A stretch of 64,000 nt of DNA from Gammaproteobacteria bacterium (lineage in GTDB: Bacteria > Pseudomonadota > Gammaproteobacteria > Ga0077536): NCBI GenBank assembly GCA_016191285.1, contig JACPPA010000002.1:202815-266814 (forward strand), written 5' to 3'. Of this stretch, positions 53,412 through 61,706 are shown one piece after another. The stretch's first letter is position 1. The number at the start of each line of letters is the position of its first letter. The notes below the pieces were generated by a model that was not told the DNA's origin, ran no database searches, and saw only the letters and a list, made by a program, of their open reading frames with translations. The position numbers and the translations under genes were made by a program.

Positions 53412-53848
53412 GACAGCTCGACATCATTTTGTCGTGGCCACCAAGCGTCAACGGATATTATCGGCACATCGCAAAAGGACCACTTGCTGGTCGTGTATTG
53501 ATCTCCGCAGTCGGCCGCGCTTATCGGACGACGGTGGCCTATGAATGCGCCGGACGACGGGCAATGTTCGATGGCCGTCTACGGGTCAATATCCAACTCT
53601 ATCCGCCAGATCGCCGCGTCATCGATATCGACAACCGACTCAAGAGCTTGTTGGACGCAATGCAGAACGCTGGACTCTATGGCAACGATAGCCAGATCGA
53701 CGAACTTCATGTGATGCGCGCCGAAATTATCAAAGCTGGGAAAGCGGCTGTCTCGATCATCGAATTCAAATCCGCTGAGATCGAGAAACCTTCAACTCGC
53801 GTCATGCAGAAGACCCTTCAATTGTTGGCGGATCATCCACCGTTTTAA
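53408..53848 (+). CDS. rusA: Holliday junction resolvase RusA
   Basis: 146 residues: N-terminal IILSWPPSVNGYYR and catalytic DIDNRLKSLLDAM with acidic residues at 73 and 75, plus a later Asp in GNDSQIDEL. Resolves four-way junctions made by phage recombination. Overlaps the helicase stop by four bases; the longer frame upstream is a shadow of the helicase. Confidence 0.92.
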   Translation: MRQLDIILSWPPSVNGYYRHIAKGPLAGRVLISAVGRAYRTTVAYECAGRRAMFDGRLRVNIQLYPPDRRVIDIDNRLKSLLDAMQNAGLYGNDSQIDELHVMRAEIIKAGKAAVSIIEFKSAEIEKPSTRVMQKTLQLLADHPPF

Positions 53849-53859
53849 GAGGTAAACCT

Positions 53860-54171
53860 ATGTCCCTAGCAGAAACCAAGTCGAACGTCGTTGATCATCC
53901 TGCGTCAGCAGAACGTAACGAGACCGACGAGAACGAACAGGCCGCGCACGAGATCGAGCAGATCGTCAGGTTCAAGGCCGATACCGCGGCGAGCAACAAG
54001 GAAGTCGCAGCGTGTTATGACCGACTCGAAAAACTCGGCTTCGATCGCGATGCAGTCAAGGCGTGGTTGAAACGTCAGAAGCGCGACGAATCAAGACAAC
54101 AGCACTTCGACGCCACGATGAAACGGTTAGCGACGTTGCAAGCCAACTTCGAGTTCGACTTCGCGGCCTAA
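53860..54171 (+). CDS. Hypothetical phage protein, GapR/DUF2312-like C-terminus
   Basis: 103 residues, acidic N-terminus (ERNETDENEQAAHEIEQ) and a helical, basic C-terminus YDRLEKLGFDRDAVKAWLKRQKRDESRQQHFDATM. That last part resembles the DUF2312/GapR pattern (NGFDxKxxxxxxRxRKQD), a nucleoid protein that tracks overtwisted DNA. The match is partial; a simple coiled-coil phage protein is the alternative. Confidence 0.6.
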   Translation: MSLAETKSNVVDHPASAERNETDENEQAAHEIEQIVRFKADTAASNKEVAACYDRLEKLGFDRDAVKAWLKRQKRDESRQQHFDATMKRLATLQANFEFDFAA

Positions 54172-54675
54172 ATGCGTGTTGGATCTCTGTTCTCAGGTAT
54201 TGGTGGATTCGATCTCGGCTTCGAGCGCGCCGGAATGTCCATTGCGTGGCAGTCCGAGATCGATCCATTCGCGTGCGCCGTGCTTAAAATGCGCTGGGTA
54301 ATTAACAGCGAGGCGATGCGAGAGAAGGCGATCAACGCGATCCGTCGGCTCTCGCTCGAAGTGTTGATGGAGATCGAGGTTAAGCCGTGGAAGCGCAAGC
54401 GGACGCAGGAACAGAACGCGCGCTTGTGGATGCTGTACACGGCGATTTCGAACCAGGCGCCGGCGTACATGAACGGTCAGTGGTTCTCGCCTGATTGCTG
54501 GCACTACGAGCTCGCTGGACGTTTCCTCGGCTACGAAGCTACGCCAAGCGGCAAGGGCAAACCGAAGTCGACTACCGAGCTCGATGTGCAGGGCATGAGT
54601 GATTACCAAGCACAGATCGAAGCTTGGGCTGTAGAGGAATTCAACCTCGATCTCGATTACCGGGAAGCGGCGTGA
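54172..54675 (+). CDS. ninB: NinB recombination protein with a fused cytosine-methyltransferase N-terminus
   Basis: 167 residues. Residues 1-39 (MRVGSLFSGIGGFDLGFERA, then WQSEIDPFACAVL) are motif I and the following strand of a C5-cytosine methyltransferase. From residue 40 the sequence is NinB: RWVINSEAMREKAINAIRRL, RTQEQNARLWMLYTAIS and GQWFSPDCWHYELAGRFLG. NinB helps RecA-like exchange in lambda. The ATG at 54289 (residue 40) could start a normal NinB, but the frame is open from 54172 with a methyltransferase start. It is best read as a deletion fusion; which start is used is unknown. Confidence 0.82.
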   Translation: MRVGSLFSGIGGFDLGFERAGMSIAWQSEIDPFACAVLKMRWVINSEAMREKAINAIRRLSLEVLMEIEVKPWKRKRTQEQNARLWMLYTAISNQAPAYMNGQWFSPDCWHYELAGRFLGYEATPSGKGKPKSTTELDVQGMSDYQAQIEAWAVEEFNLDLDYREAA

Positions 54676-55001
54676 ATACCAGTTTGCAAAAACGTCCAGC
54701 TATGCGATCCAGAGCGCTACTCGAGGCTGCGAAAGGAATGGCTTGCGTATTCTGTGGTGTCGAGGAGGGAACTACTGTCGCTGCACACTATTCAGGCAAG
54801 TATTCGAGTCAAGTCGGGAAAGGCGGAAGCGAAAAAGGCTGGGACCATGTTTCCGCGTGGGCCTGCGCCGACTGTCATTCGTCGCTGGATAGCTATGCAG
54901 AAGGTAACGATGACTCGCGCGCGATTAAATTCTTTCTCGCCATTTTCGAAACTCAACGAAGGTTATTCGAGGAGGGTGTTCTCGTGGTGAGGCGTCGATG
55001 A
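54672..55001 (+). CDS. Phage HNH/DUF1364-like nuclease-domain protein
   Basis: 109 residues from the GTG at 54672, overlapping the NinB stop. MACVFCGVEEGTTVAAHYSGKYSS and WACADCHSSLDSY give C-x2-C ... H ... C-x2-C-H, the zinc-bound pattern of DUF1364 and related HNH-like phage proteins in the nin region. Catalysis is not proven. Confidence 0.78.
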   Translation: MNTSLQKRPAMRSRALLEAAKGMACVFCGVEEGTTVAAHYSGKYSSQVGKGGSEKGWDHVSAWACADCHSSLDSYAEGNDDSRAIKFFLAIFETQRRLFEEGVLVVRRR

Positions 55002-55228
55002 ATGAATCACTCTCAGTTCATGTGGCACGCGCTGTCGATCAGTATTTCGCTGATTTAGGGAAGGAACGAGCGGAAGGCATTTACGACATGATATTGGCCG
55101 AAGTCGAGCGCCCGATGATAGAAGTGGTCATGAAACGTACACGCAACAATCTATCGAAAGCGTCACGCTATCTCGGGCTCAACCGGGCGACGTTACGCTC
55201 AAAGCTAAAACAGTACGGCATCGCATGA
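54998..55228 (+). CDS. Fis-family DNA-binding protein encoded by the phage
   Basis: 76 residues. The C-terminal helix-turn-helix MIEVVMKRTRNNLSKASRYLGLNRATLRSKLKQYGIA is a clear Fis domain, and the N-terminal part (VARAVDQYFADLGKERAEGIYDMILAEVERP) corresponds to the core dimer helices, so it is a near full-length Fis paralogue. It could help phage excision, act as a late regulator, or compete with the host Fis. Confidence 0.9.
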   Translation: MNESLSVHVARAVDQYFADLGKERAEGIYDMILAEVERPMIEVVMKRTRNNLSKASRYLGLNRATLRSKLKQYGIA

Positions 55229-55422
55229 ACGCCGTACGTGACCCACAAACCATCCAGGCCGAAAAGCAACGTCTGTGGGCTGCCATGAAACGATCGCCAA
55301 GCCTGGAAGCGCTCGCGAAGAATGATCCGCTGTTTCAGCGCCTACTCGACGAACTTGTGACGCACTTCGGTGTTGAAACCGTAACCGATACCGGCTGGCG
55401 CAAGGTAATGGGCGATGACTAA
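55225..55422 (+). CDS. Hypothetical phage protein
   Basis: 65 residues, all helical (MNAVRDPQTIQAEKQRLWAAM, FQRLLDELVTHFGVETV), no family recognised. Four-base overlap with the Fis-like gene and eight with the next. Confidence 0.65.
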   Translation: MNAVRDPQTIQAEKQRLWAAMKRSPSLEALAKNDPLFQRLLDELVTHFGVETVTDTGWRKVMGDD

Positions 55423-55633
55423 AGGCAATCCCAATGCCCAGATCAAAGACACCGACAAAGGTCGCCAGGCCTATGCTCTTGATCGGGAGATTGCGCGATA
55501 CCAGGGGTATCTTAGGCGACTGGAGGCCGCTTCTCCGTCCTGGGACAAAGCTACGAAGGAGCGAGGCGATAACACACGCGCGCGCATTCTCGCTGATATT
55601 CAGAAATTGCAGGACGAGAGATTTGCGCTGTGA
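55415..55633 (+). CDS. Hypothetical phage protein
   Basis: 72 residues, basic and helical with a coiled-coil tendency (DREIARYQGYLRRLEAASP, RARILADIQKLQDERFA). Function unknown. It is the last sure gene of the rightward early operon. Confidence 0.6.
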   Translation: MTKGNPNAQIKDTDKGRQAYALDREIARYQGYLRRLEAASPSWDKATKERGDNTRARILADIQKLQDERFAL

Positions 55634-55707
55634 CTGACTTTTTAATCAATCTCGCCTGTATCTCCTTCGTAGGCGCGATTATCTGGGCGTTGACCACGTT
55701 GGAGTAG
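55630..55707 (+). CDS. Tiny membrane peptide
   Basis: 25 residues from a GTG in a GTGA overlap: TDFLINLACISFVGAIIWALTTLE, one membrane span. Possible, but could be chance. A 20-codon frame follows at 55711. Confidence 0.35.
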   Translation: MTDFLINLACISFVGAIIWALTTLE

Positions 55708-55967
55708 CGAATGGACAAATCAACAATAGGCGCTATCTTAGTGAATTATGCTACTAGACTCGGAACGAATTAGGGAATTACGCTAAGAACGTAGAGTTAA
55801 ATCGCGCGCGTGCGTGTTAGGACCCAAAAATTTCAGTTCTAGACTTCCTGAATAGCGGCGCACTAGGCGCCCGATACAGCCTCCAGGCCGGCAGCGGTTT
55901 CGGGGTTGCCCCTGGTGGTCCTGGTGGCGCTACTAATAGCTTCTGGGATCCGGCCCGAGGTTGGACA

Positions 55968-56918
55968 GTGCCCAAGCCCGTCGATTTCGGCGTCGCAAGC
56001 GGTACGCGTGGCATCGGTAACGCATCCTTCGGGGCTGGTGTCAGTACCGGCTTCGACAATGAATTTAACCATCAAGTCAGCGGCTCAGGCTTATGGGCTG
56101 CTGGTATCGATCCCTCCAAGCCCGGCTATCAGCAAAACGTCGAAGATCTATGGGCAACCGGCAAGATCTCGGGTTTCCTGCAAGGTAACCCAAACCCGTA
56201 TCTACCTGGCGGTGCTGGCAATGTCTCACCGACTGCTGACCAACTCACCAATGTCCTCGATGTCACCTTGCGCGAGCGGGAGAAGAAAGCGCAAGCCGAT
56301 CGACGACAGGGTGGATTCTTCGATCAGCTCGGCGGTTACATCATCGATAACATTCCCGCGATCATCGGTGTTGCTACTGGCAATCCATGGCTTGCGGTCG
56401 CGGCTGGCGCTGCGCAAGGCGGTGTTAACGGTGGCATTGGTGGTGCGTTTCTAGGCGGCGCGATCGCAGGCCTAGGCGCTTATGGTGGAGGCGAAGGAGG
56501 CGCTGCGTTCGACTTCGCCCATCCCATCGATAGCCTCGGCAACATTGCCGCGGAGAAACTCACCAGCATCAATAGCTTCATCGAACACCCGTTGGATACG
56601 GCAGCATCATTCGCTGCCTCTAAGCTGGCACCAACCGCTGCCAATGCCGGTACCGCACTATCCCTGGTAAGCGACGCAAATCAACCCAAGGCCACACCGA
56701 ATGTATTCGATTCCCTAGCACTGCCGGCCTCCATCCCTGCGCGCACTGCTTTACAAAGTTCAGAGCCTCCTCCGTTCAATCCGCGCACGATTCTGCCAAC
56801 AGCTTTAACGAGCGTCCCAACAGCCACACGACAACCAATCCCGCGCGCCGCGCCACAGGTCGGTATGTTGGGTCGAGTCTCAACACCACGCACCGGCGGG
56901 TCTCGCGCATTCGGCTAA
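55968..56918 (+). CDS. Gly/Ala-rich phage structural protein, apparently 5'-truncated
   Basis: 316 residues from the GTG at 55968. The frame stays open and protein-like for 49 further codons upstream (from 55821, including SGALGARYSLQAGSGFG and NSFWDPARGW) without any ATG, GTG or TTG, and ends at a TAG at 55818-55820. This suggests that the real 5' end was lost or lies across a junction. The middle is a Gly/Ala-rich hydrophobic stretch (AVAAGAAQGGVNGGIGGAF), as in ejection or internal virion proteins. The tail is Pro-rich. No terminase or lysis gene lies upstream; 55708-55820 shows nothing. Confidence 0.6.
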   Translation: MPKPVDFGVASGTRGIGNASFGAGVSTGFDNEFNHQVSGSGLWAAGIDPSKPGYQQNVEDLWATGKISGFLQGNPNPYLPGGAGNVSPTADQLTNVLDVTLREREKKAQADRRQGGFFDQLGGYIIDNIPAIIGVATGNPWLAVAAGAAQGGVNGGIGGAFLGGAIAGLGAYGGGEGGAAFDFAHPIDSLGNIAAEKLTSINSFIEHPLDTAASFAASKLAPTAANAGTALSLVSDANQPKATPNVFDSLALPASIPARTALQSSEPPPFNPRTILPTALTSVPTATRQPIPRAAPQVGMLGRVSTPRTGGSRAFG

Positions 56919-57184
56919 TGCAACGCATCGAATCGCCGTTAATCGATTGGGTGGAAGTCTTGAGTAAGATCAGGGCGCGCGGCTACAGCTATCAACAAAT
57001 TGCCGATCGCATTGGCGTCTCGCACAACACGGTCGCGTGGTGGGGCCAAGGCTACATGCGAGATGTGCGCCACAGTAACGGCGTCAAGTTGCTGGCCCTG
57101 TTGGATTCCATAGCCACATCCCCCGTACAACAATTCCCGCAAGGAATACCTCATGGCGCGAGCAAGATCACAGATGCCGACTGA
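56918..57184 (+). CDS. Helix-turn-helix protein in the structural operon
   Basis: 88 residues. IRARGYSYQQIADRIGVSHNTVAWWGQG is a helix-turn-helix of the resolvase/XRE type. It shares one base with the preceding gene's stop and overlaps the next by 32 bases. Small HTH proteins near terminase or portal genes sometimes act as small terminase subunits or late regulators; which applies is unknown. Confidence 0.65.
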   Translation: MQRIESPLIDWVEVLSKIRARGYSYQQIADRIGVSHNTVAWWGQGYMRDVRHSNGVKLLALLDSIATSPVQQFPQGIPHGASKITDAD

Positions 57185-57497
57185 TGAGCCACTCAACAAT
57201 ACGCGGATGAGTCCAGAGGAAGCCGCGGCTGAGCATGAAGCTGTGGTCTCCGCTGCTGTACCGGCACCAGCTGAAACGTCAGACGAAGTGCAGATAATTG
57301 CCGGCGGTCCTGAATTCACAAGCGCGCCGCCAGTCGCCGCAGTGATCGATGAGTATGGTCCCGAGTTGCCTTACGATACTTACACCCGACTGAACGCACA
57401 GCGTCAGCCCGTGCAAGCTGGCGAAGTGGCGGTTTACGTCGTCGATAAAATTATGACCGTTAACGGCTGGTTGTTGGCGCGTGCTCGGCCGATCTGA
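57153..57497 (+). CDS. Hypothetical phage protein
   Basis: 114 residues, Ala/Glu/Pro-rich first half and a compact second half (YDTYTRLNAQRQPVQAGEVAVYVVDK). AAGGAA precedes the ATG. Likely a virion-module protein; function unknown. Confidence 0.62.
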   Translation: MARARSQMPTDEPLNNTRMSPEEAAAEHEAVVSAAVPAPAETSDEVQIIAGGPEFTSAPPVAAVIDEYGPELPYDTYTRLNAQRQPVQAGEVAVYVVDKIMTVNGWLLARARPI

Positions 57498-57754
57498 TGT
57501 GCGTAGGCGGATCTCCAGACGTAACTGTCAATCAAGTCACGCAGCAGGTTGACCCCGCCAAAGTTACCGCGCCAATTGCGCTGCAAGATCCACTGTCAGA
57601 TCAAGCCACGATCGCGCAAGACGCCAGGGTCACCGCGCTCCAGATGCAAGGTAAAGCGAACCGCGCGGCGAAGCCACAACAGCTCCTCGTCAACAGCGGC
57701 GCTGGCGTAACTGATTCTCTACCGAAGCAGCGTCGCGCGGCGGCGCTCTATTGA
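57497..57754 (+). CDS. Hypothetical phage protein upstream of the portal gene
   Basis: 85 residues beginning MCVGGSPDVTVNQVTQQVDP, polar, low in hydrophobics. Short genes with a CxGGS start just before a T7-like connector gene recur in podoviruses and related prophages. Overlaps the portal gene by one base. Confidence 0.65.
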   Translation: MCVGGSPDVTVNQVTQQVDPAKVTAPIALQDPLSDQATIAQDARVTALQMQGKANRAAKPQQLLVNSGAGVTDSLPKQRRAAALY

Positions 57755-59376
57755 TGGATACCTCGGACAAAGCCGTCAAACTCCTCAAGCGTTTCGAAGC
57801 GCTGAAGTCGAAGCGTATGACGGAAGTCGAGACCATCTGGAAGGATGCGTACTCGTTCACCTATCCATTCCGCGGCACGCAGCTGTTCACTGGTAACAAT
57901 TCAATTGGAACCGCTTCGAGTCTTGCGTCAACGCAGCAAGCGGACTTGATGGATACTACCGGGACAGACTCAGTTCGTATCCTAGCCTCGGCTTTGATGT
58001 CCGCCCTCACACCCGCCAACAGCCAGTGGTTCGAACAAGAAGTCCACAACGCTGACGACGTGGCTAAGCGCTGGCTTGATGAAACGGCTAAGACTCTGTG
58101 GAAAAACATTCACGCCAGCAACTACGATTCGGAAGGCTACGAAGCCATGGTCGATGAATGTTGCGCTGGCATGTTTGCCCTCTACATCGACGAGCAAAAA
58201 GACGGCGGCTTTCTATTCGATCACTGGCCGATCTCGCAATGCTTCCTGCAAGCCTCCGTCAAGGGCGGTCCGATCGATACGGTGTTCCGCGAGTACACGA
58301 TGTCGGCCGAGAGCGCCGTCAAGACATACGGCGACAACGTCTCGGATGCGGTAAAGCAGAAGGCAACCGCTACGCCAGACGCGCAGATCGAATTCGTGTG
58401 GAGCATCTATCCGCGCGCGAAGGACGATCAGGCGCCGCCGTTTGCCAAGGGCTTGCCGATCGCCTCTTGCCATTTGGAGAAGACCTCAAAGCGAATAGTG
58501 CGCGAATCCGGCTACTGGGAAATGCCCGTGATCGTGCCGCGGTGGATGACACTCCCGGATTCCGACTACGCCGTTGGCCCGGTGACCGAGGCGCTCCCTG
58601 ATCTCAAGACGCTGAATGAGATCATCCGACTCCAGTTGATGGGCATGGATATCTCGGTCGCTGGCATGTGGATCGCGAAAGACGACGGGGTATTGAATCC
58701 ACGCACGGTCAAGGTTGGTCCGCGCAAGATTATCGTCGCTGCCGATACGGACTCGATGAAGCCGTTGATATCGAGCGCTGATACTTCTAAGTCACTGATG
58801 GAAATTGAACGCCTACAGAAGGCGATTCGTCGCGTCCTGATGGCCGATCAACTGACGCCTGCCGATGGCCCGCAGATGACGGCGACCGAAGTGCATGTAC
58901 GGGTTGAACTCATTCGACAGCTGCTCGGACCAGTCTACGGCCGGATGCAGTCAGAGTTCCTTGAACCGATGGTCACACGGTGTTTCGGTCTCGCCTTTCG
59001 TGCTGGTGCATTCGCGCCTCCGCCTGATTCAATCCGCGGTCAAACCTGGCGCGTGAAGTACGTCTCGCCTTTGGCGCGTGCGCAGCGACTCGTCGAAGTG
59101 CAAGCGATGGACCGTTTCGAGAACACCTTGATCGCTATCAGCCAAGCCAAGCCGCAGGTTATGGACAACTACGACTGGGACGAAGCCGCGCGCATGAAGG
59201 CCGAAGCACTCGGCGTCCCGCAGAAACTCTTAGTCGACATCGCGCAACGGGATGCCGCGCGCGATGCACACAGACAAGGCCTCGCACAGGCCCAACAGCA
59301 ACAACAAATCATGGCCGCTGGTCAATCGCCCACCGTGATGGGCGCGGCCGCCGCAACGATGCCGAAGGTGGCTTAG
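57754..59376 (+). CDS. Head-tail connector (portal) protein, T7-like podovirus family
   Basis: 540 residues from the ATG at 57754. LLKRFEALKSKRMTEVETIWKDAYSFTYP at the start, LASALMSALTPANSQWFEQEV, VPRWMTLPDSDYAVGPVTEALPDLKTLNE and MTATEVHVRVELIRQLLGPVYGRMQSEF match the bacteriophage head-to-tail connecting family. The C-terminus is Gln/Ala-rich. It forms the 12-fold ring through which DNA enters the capsid. The terminase gene that normally precedes it is missing. Confidence 0.9.
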   Translation: MDTSDKAVKLLKRFEALKSKRMTEVETIWKDAYSFTYPFRGTQLFTGNNSIGTASSLASTQQADLMDTTGTDSVRILASALMSALTPANSQWFEQEVHNADDVAKRWLDETAKTLWKNIHASNYDSEGYEAMVDECCAGMFALYIDEQKDGGFLFDHWPISQCFLQASVKGGPIDTVFREYTMSAESAVKTYGDNVSDAVKQKATATPDAQIEFVWSIYPRAKDDQAPPFAKGLPIASCHLEKTSKRIVRESGYWEMPVIVPRWMTLPDSDYAVGPVTEALPDLKTLNEIIRLQLMGMDISVAGMWIAKDDGVLNPRTVKVGPRKIIVAADTDSMKPLISSADTSKSLMEIERLQKAIRRVLMADQLTPADGPQMTATEVHVRVELIRQLLGPVYGRMQSEFLEPMVTRCFGLAFRAGAFAPPPDSIRGQTWRVKYVSPLARAQRLVEVQAMDRFENTLIAISQAKPQVMDNYDWDEAARMKAEALGVPQKLLVDIAQRDAARDAHRQGLAQAQQQQQIMAAGQSPTVMGAAAATMPKVA

Positions 59377-59385
59377 GAGTAGAGC

Positions 59386-59847
59386 ATGGTCACACGAGTA
59401 CATAGTCAAAGCGCGGAGCCGACAATTCAGGATGGAATGGAATGGACGCTAGAGCAGGGCGCAATGGCTGGCGAACGTAACGCGTCGAGCTTAACGAACA
59501 GTTTTTTATCGACTAAACAGGAATGGAACTACACGAAATTCAATCCACGGGCCGCCTCGATCGGGAGCGCCAAGGGTGCCGCTGGTGCGACTGGCGCAAC
59601 GGAAGTGCTTATTGCTAACGTCGCCTGCTTTATTGGAGGGATCATTATGGAAGATGACACCGTTGCTGGCGATGTGTTGCTGCGAGATGTTGCCTCGACA
59701 GGTCAAAGCGTGGTGGCAATGGCGCTCTTATCGGTGCTTAACACGTCGACCGTATATCCGCTAGAACTTATGCACACACTTGGTCTAACGGTCTGTGGCA
59801 ACGCTGTCGGCGTAGCCTTCACTGTGAAATGGCGCCCGCAGGTGTAG
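59386..59847 (+). CDS. Hypothetical virion-module protein
   Basis: 153 residues, beta-rich C-terminal half (EVLIANVACFIGGIIMEDDTV, SVVAMALLSVLNTSTVYP) and GAAGATGATE, a short collagen-like turn. AGGAG precedes the ATG. Placed between connector and deacetylase-like gene; may be a head or tail fibre part. Confidence 0.6.
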   Translation: MVTRVHSQSAEPTIQDGMEWTLEQGAMAGERNASSLTNSFLSTKQEWNYTKFNPRAASIGSAKGAAGATGATEVLIANVACFIGGIIMEDDTVAGDVLLRDVASTGQSVVAMALLSVLNTSTVYPLELMHTLGLTVCGNAVGVAFTVKWRPQV

Positions 59848-59850
59848 CAA

Positions 59851-61083
59851 ATGGCGCGAGCAATCTTACAGCGGGATAACCTAGTAACGCCGCCGATGAA
59901 TTTTCACACATTCCCTAACACGGGTTCGTTGAACCTCTCGGCGGTTGGCTCTGGCGGATCGGCTGTGGCTTCGAGTGATTTTACGCGCGCCGCCAATCAG
60001 ACATTGAAGTGTACAACTGGCGCGGGGATGAATTTGGAAGTGCGTAAGACGGCAGCGTACACCATGAACAACAGACGTATGGGGATCTGGGTGTATGTCC
60101 CTGACTATACGTTATGGTCAAGTTTCTTGTTGTATGTGGGATCTGCGAATTTCGCGGCCTTTTCAAACTTTACTTATTCGTTTGGCGCTGCCGATAAGCA
60201 GTACAACGGATGGCATTATATCGACACGCAGGCCGATGGGTGGGCGGGCGGTACCCCGACTGATTTCACAATAACGCAGCAGGATTGGAAGATTCGGTGT
60301 ATCCCGCAACCTTCGAAGGTTGCGGTTTGCTATTTTGATTTAGTGGAATGTGCTTATTGGCATCGCGCTAAGTTATTGCTCACGTACGACGATGAAAACG
60401 CGGGCGCGTGGACTGATACTTTCGGTATTCAGTACGCGAATACGTTAGGACTAAAAGCAAACCTCGCAATCATCGCTAGCCAGGTCGGTACGAATGTTCA
60501 GTGGATGACTACGGCGCAAGTGGAAGCGGCCTATGCGGCAGGCAACGATCTCATTGTACATGGCCTGCATGGGTCTAATGGCGTGCTCTCGAACGGAGAG
60601 TCGCAAGTGCTGATCGATGTGCTGGCTAATCGCGATTATCTAGATTCAAATGACTGGACGCGCGGCTCGCGATTCTATGTGTACCCGAATGGGACCTACC
60701 AAGGATACGCGGGTGATTTATCTGTGCTAAACCCGATCAAAACAGCAGGAATGCTAGCGGCGCGCGGAACCGTTTCGCCGGTGACTATGCAACCGAAGAT
60801 TGGAAGCGCCAATCTTTATTATCTAACGCATATCGGAATGCAGGCCGCAGATGCGCCCGCCACGGTGATTTCTCGAATAGATTCGCTGATACAGCGCGGC
60901 CAAATTGCCTTTTTGATGTTTCACGATATCGTCGCGGCCGGCGCTACAACTACGCAGGTTAATTCTGCCGATCATAAAACGGTGGTTGATGCTATTGCGT
61001 CACGAATGCGCCAAGGACTGATCGATGTTCCAACTTTTTCGCAGTGGTACACCAGTCTGATCGGTGGCCGTGCGCTTGGTTAA
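59851..61083 (+). CDS. Virion protein with polysaccharide-deacetylase (CE4/NodB-like) domain
   Basis: 410 residues. Residues 1-165 form a beta-rich, lectin-like or jelly-roll region (TSGAGMNLEVRK region, RRMGIWVYVPDY). Residues 172-405 look like a NodB fold: motif 1 LLTYDDE (Asp180, Asp181), motif 2 IVHGLHG (His237, His240; the family usually has H-x3-H), motif 3 FYVYPNG, and motif 5 LMFHDI (His358, Asp359). It probably trims acetyl groups from host surface polysaccharide during adsorption. Placement between connector and scaffold is unusual for a tail-spike function. No signal peptide. Confidence 0.72.
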   Translation: MARAILQRDNLVTPPMNFHTFPNTGSLNLSAVGSGGSAVASSDFTRAANQTLKCTTGAGMNLEVRKTAAYTMNNRRMGIWVYVPDYTLWSSFLLYVGSANFAAFSNFTYSFGAADKQYNGWHYIDTQADGWAGGTPTDFTITQQDWKIRCIPQPSKVAVCYFDLVECAYWHRAKLLLTYDDENAGAWTDTFGIQYANTLGLKANLAIIASQVGTNVQWMTTAQVEAAYAAGNDLIVHGLHGSNGVLSNGESQVLIDVLANRDYLDSNDWTRGSRFYVYPNGTYQGYAGDLSVLNPIKTAGMLAARGTVSPVTMQPKIGSANLYYLTHIGMQAADAPATVISRIDSLIQRGQIAFLMFHDIVAAGATTTQVNSADHKTVVDAIASRMRQGLIDVPTFSQWYTSLIGGRALG

Positions 61084-61095
61084 TTAGGAGGACTT

Positions 61096-61479
61096 ATGTC
61101 CCAAAATGTCAAAGGTTCTTTCATCACGAACGGCTCGGTCAGCCCGACGCAATTCTCGGCTGAACTTGTGCCGCCGTCGCTGCCGCCGCATGGCGCTGCC
61201 AATTGGATGAACATCGCGACCGCGCCGCTCGCGTTGCGCCTGACGACAGGCACGCTCCAATTCGACGGCACATTCAAGAATCAATTGGATGCGAGCAACA
61301 CCATCAAGACGCAGAAGTCGGTCGACAACGGTGAGACGTGGGCAGACCAAGCTACGTTGAACTCGGCCCAGAACCAAGCGCAAGTCGTGATGGCGCAGAA
61401 CGAGCGCTGGAGACTCGCTACGGTCGCCATGCAGGCCGGCAAACAGATCGACTATGAGATCAGCGTCCAATCCTATTAA
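61096..61479 (+). CDS. Hypothetical virion-module protein
   Basis: 127 residues with AGGAGG before the ATG. The second half, QKSVDNGETWADQATLNSAQNQAQVV, followed by VAMQAGKQIDYEISVQSY, reads as a beta-domain seen in phage structural proteins. Function unknown. Confidence 0.62.
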   Translation: MSQNVKGSFITNGSVSPTQFSAELVPPSLPPHGAANWMNIATAPLALRLTTGTLQFDGTFKNQLDASNTIKTQKSVDNGETWADQATLNSAQNQAQVVMAQNERWRLATVAMQAGKQIDYEISVQSY

Positions 61480-61706
61480 TGGGCAAGCGGGCGACAGCCG
61501 AGGCCTATAGTCAAACCTTCGAAGGCTTTGCGGCTGGTGTAAATGTGCTAGAAGATCTAGTCGGCATGTACTACGACCAGCCGAGTTTTGAGAAGGACAA
61601 CCCACATCTGACTTCGTATCGCGAAGGGCGCCGCGCCGTGATCGCCTACATCCTGTCGCAACTCGCACAAATCACTAACGAGGATCCCAATGACTCAAGC
61701 AGCTGA
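61479..61706 (+). CDS. Hypothetical phage protein
   Basis: 75 residues, one base overlap upstream and 17 downstream. FEGFAAGVNVLEDLVGMYYDQPSF and SYREGRRAVIAYILSQL: a helical protein with a Tyr-Arg-Glu-Gly-Arg-Arg segment often found in small podovirus proteins beside the scaffold. Function unknown. Confidence 0.65.
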   Translation: MGKRATAEAYSQTFEGFAAGVNVLEDLVGMYYDQPSFEKDNPHLTSYREGRRAVIAYILSQLAQITNEDPNDSSS

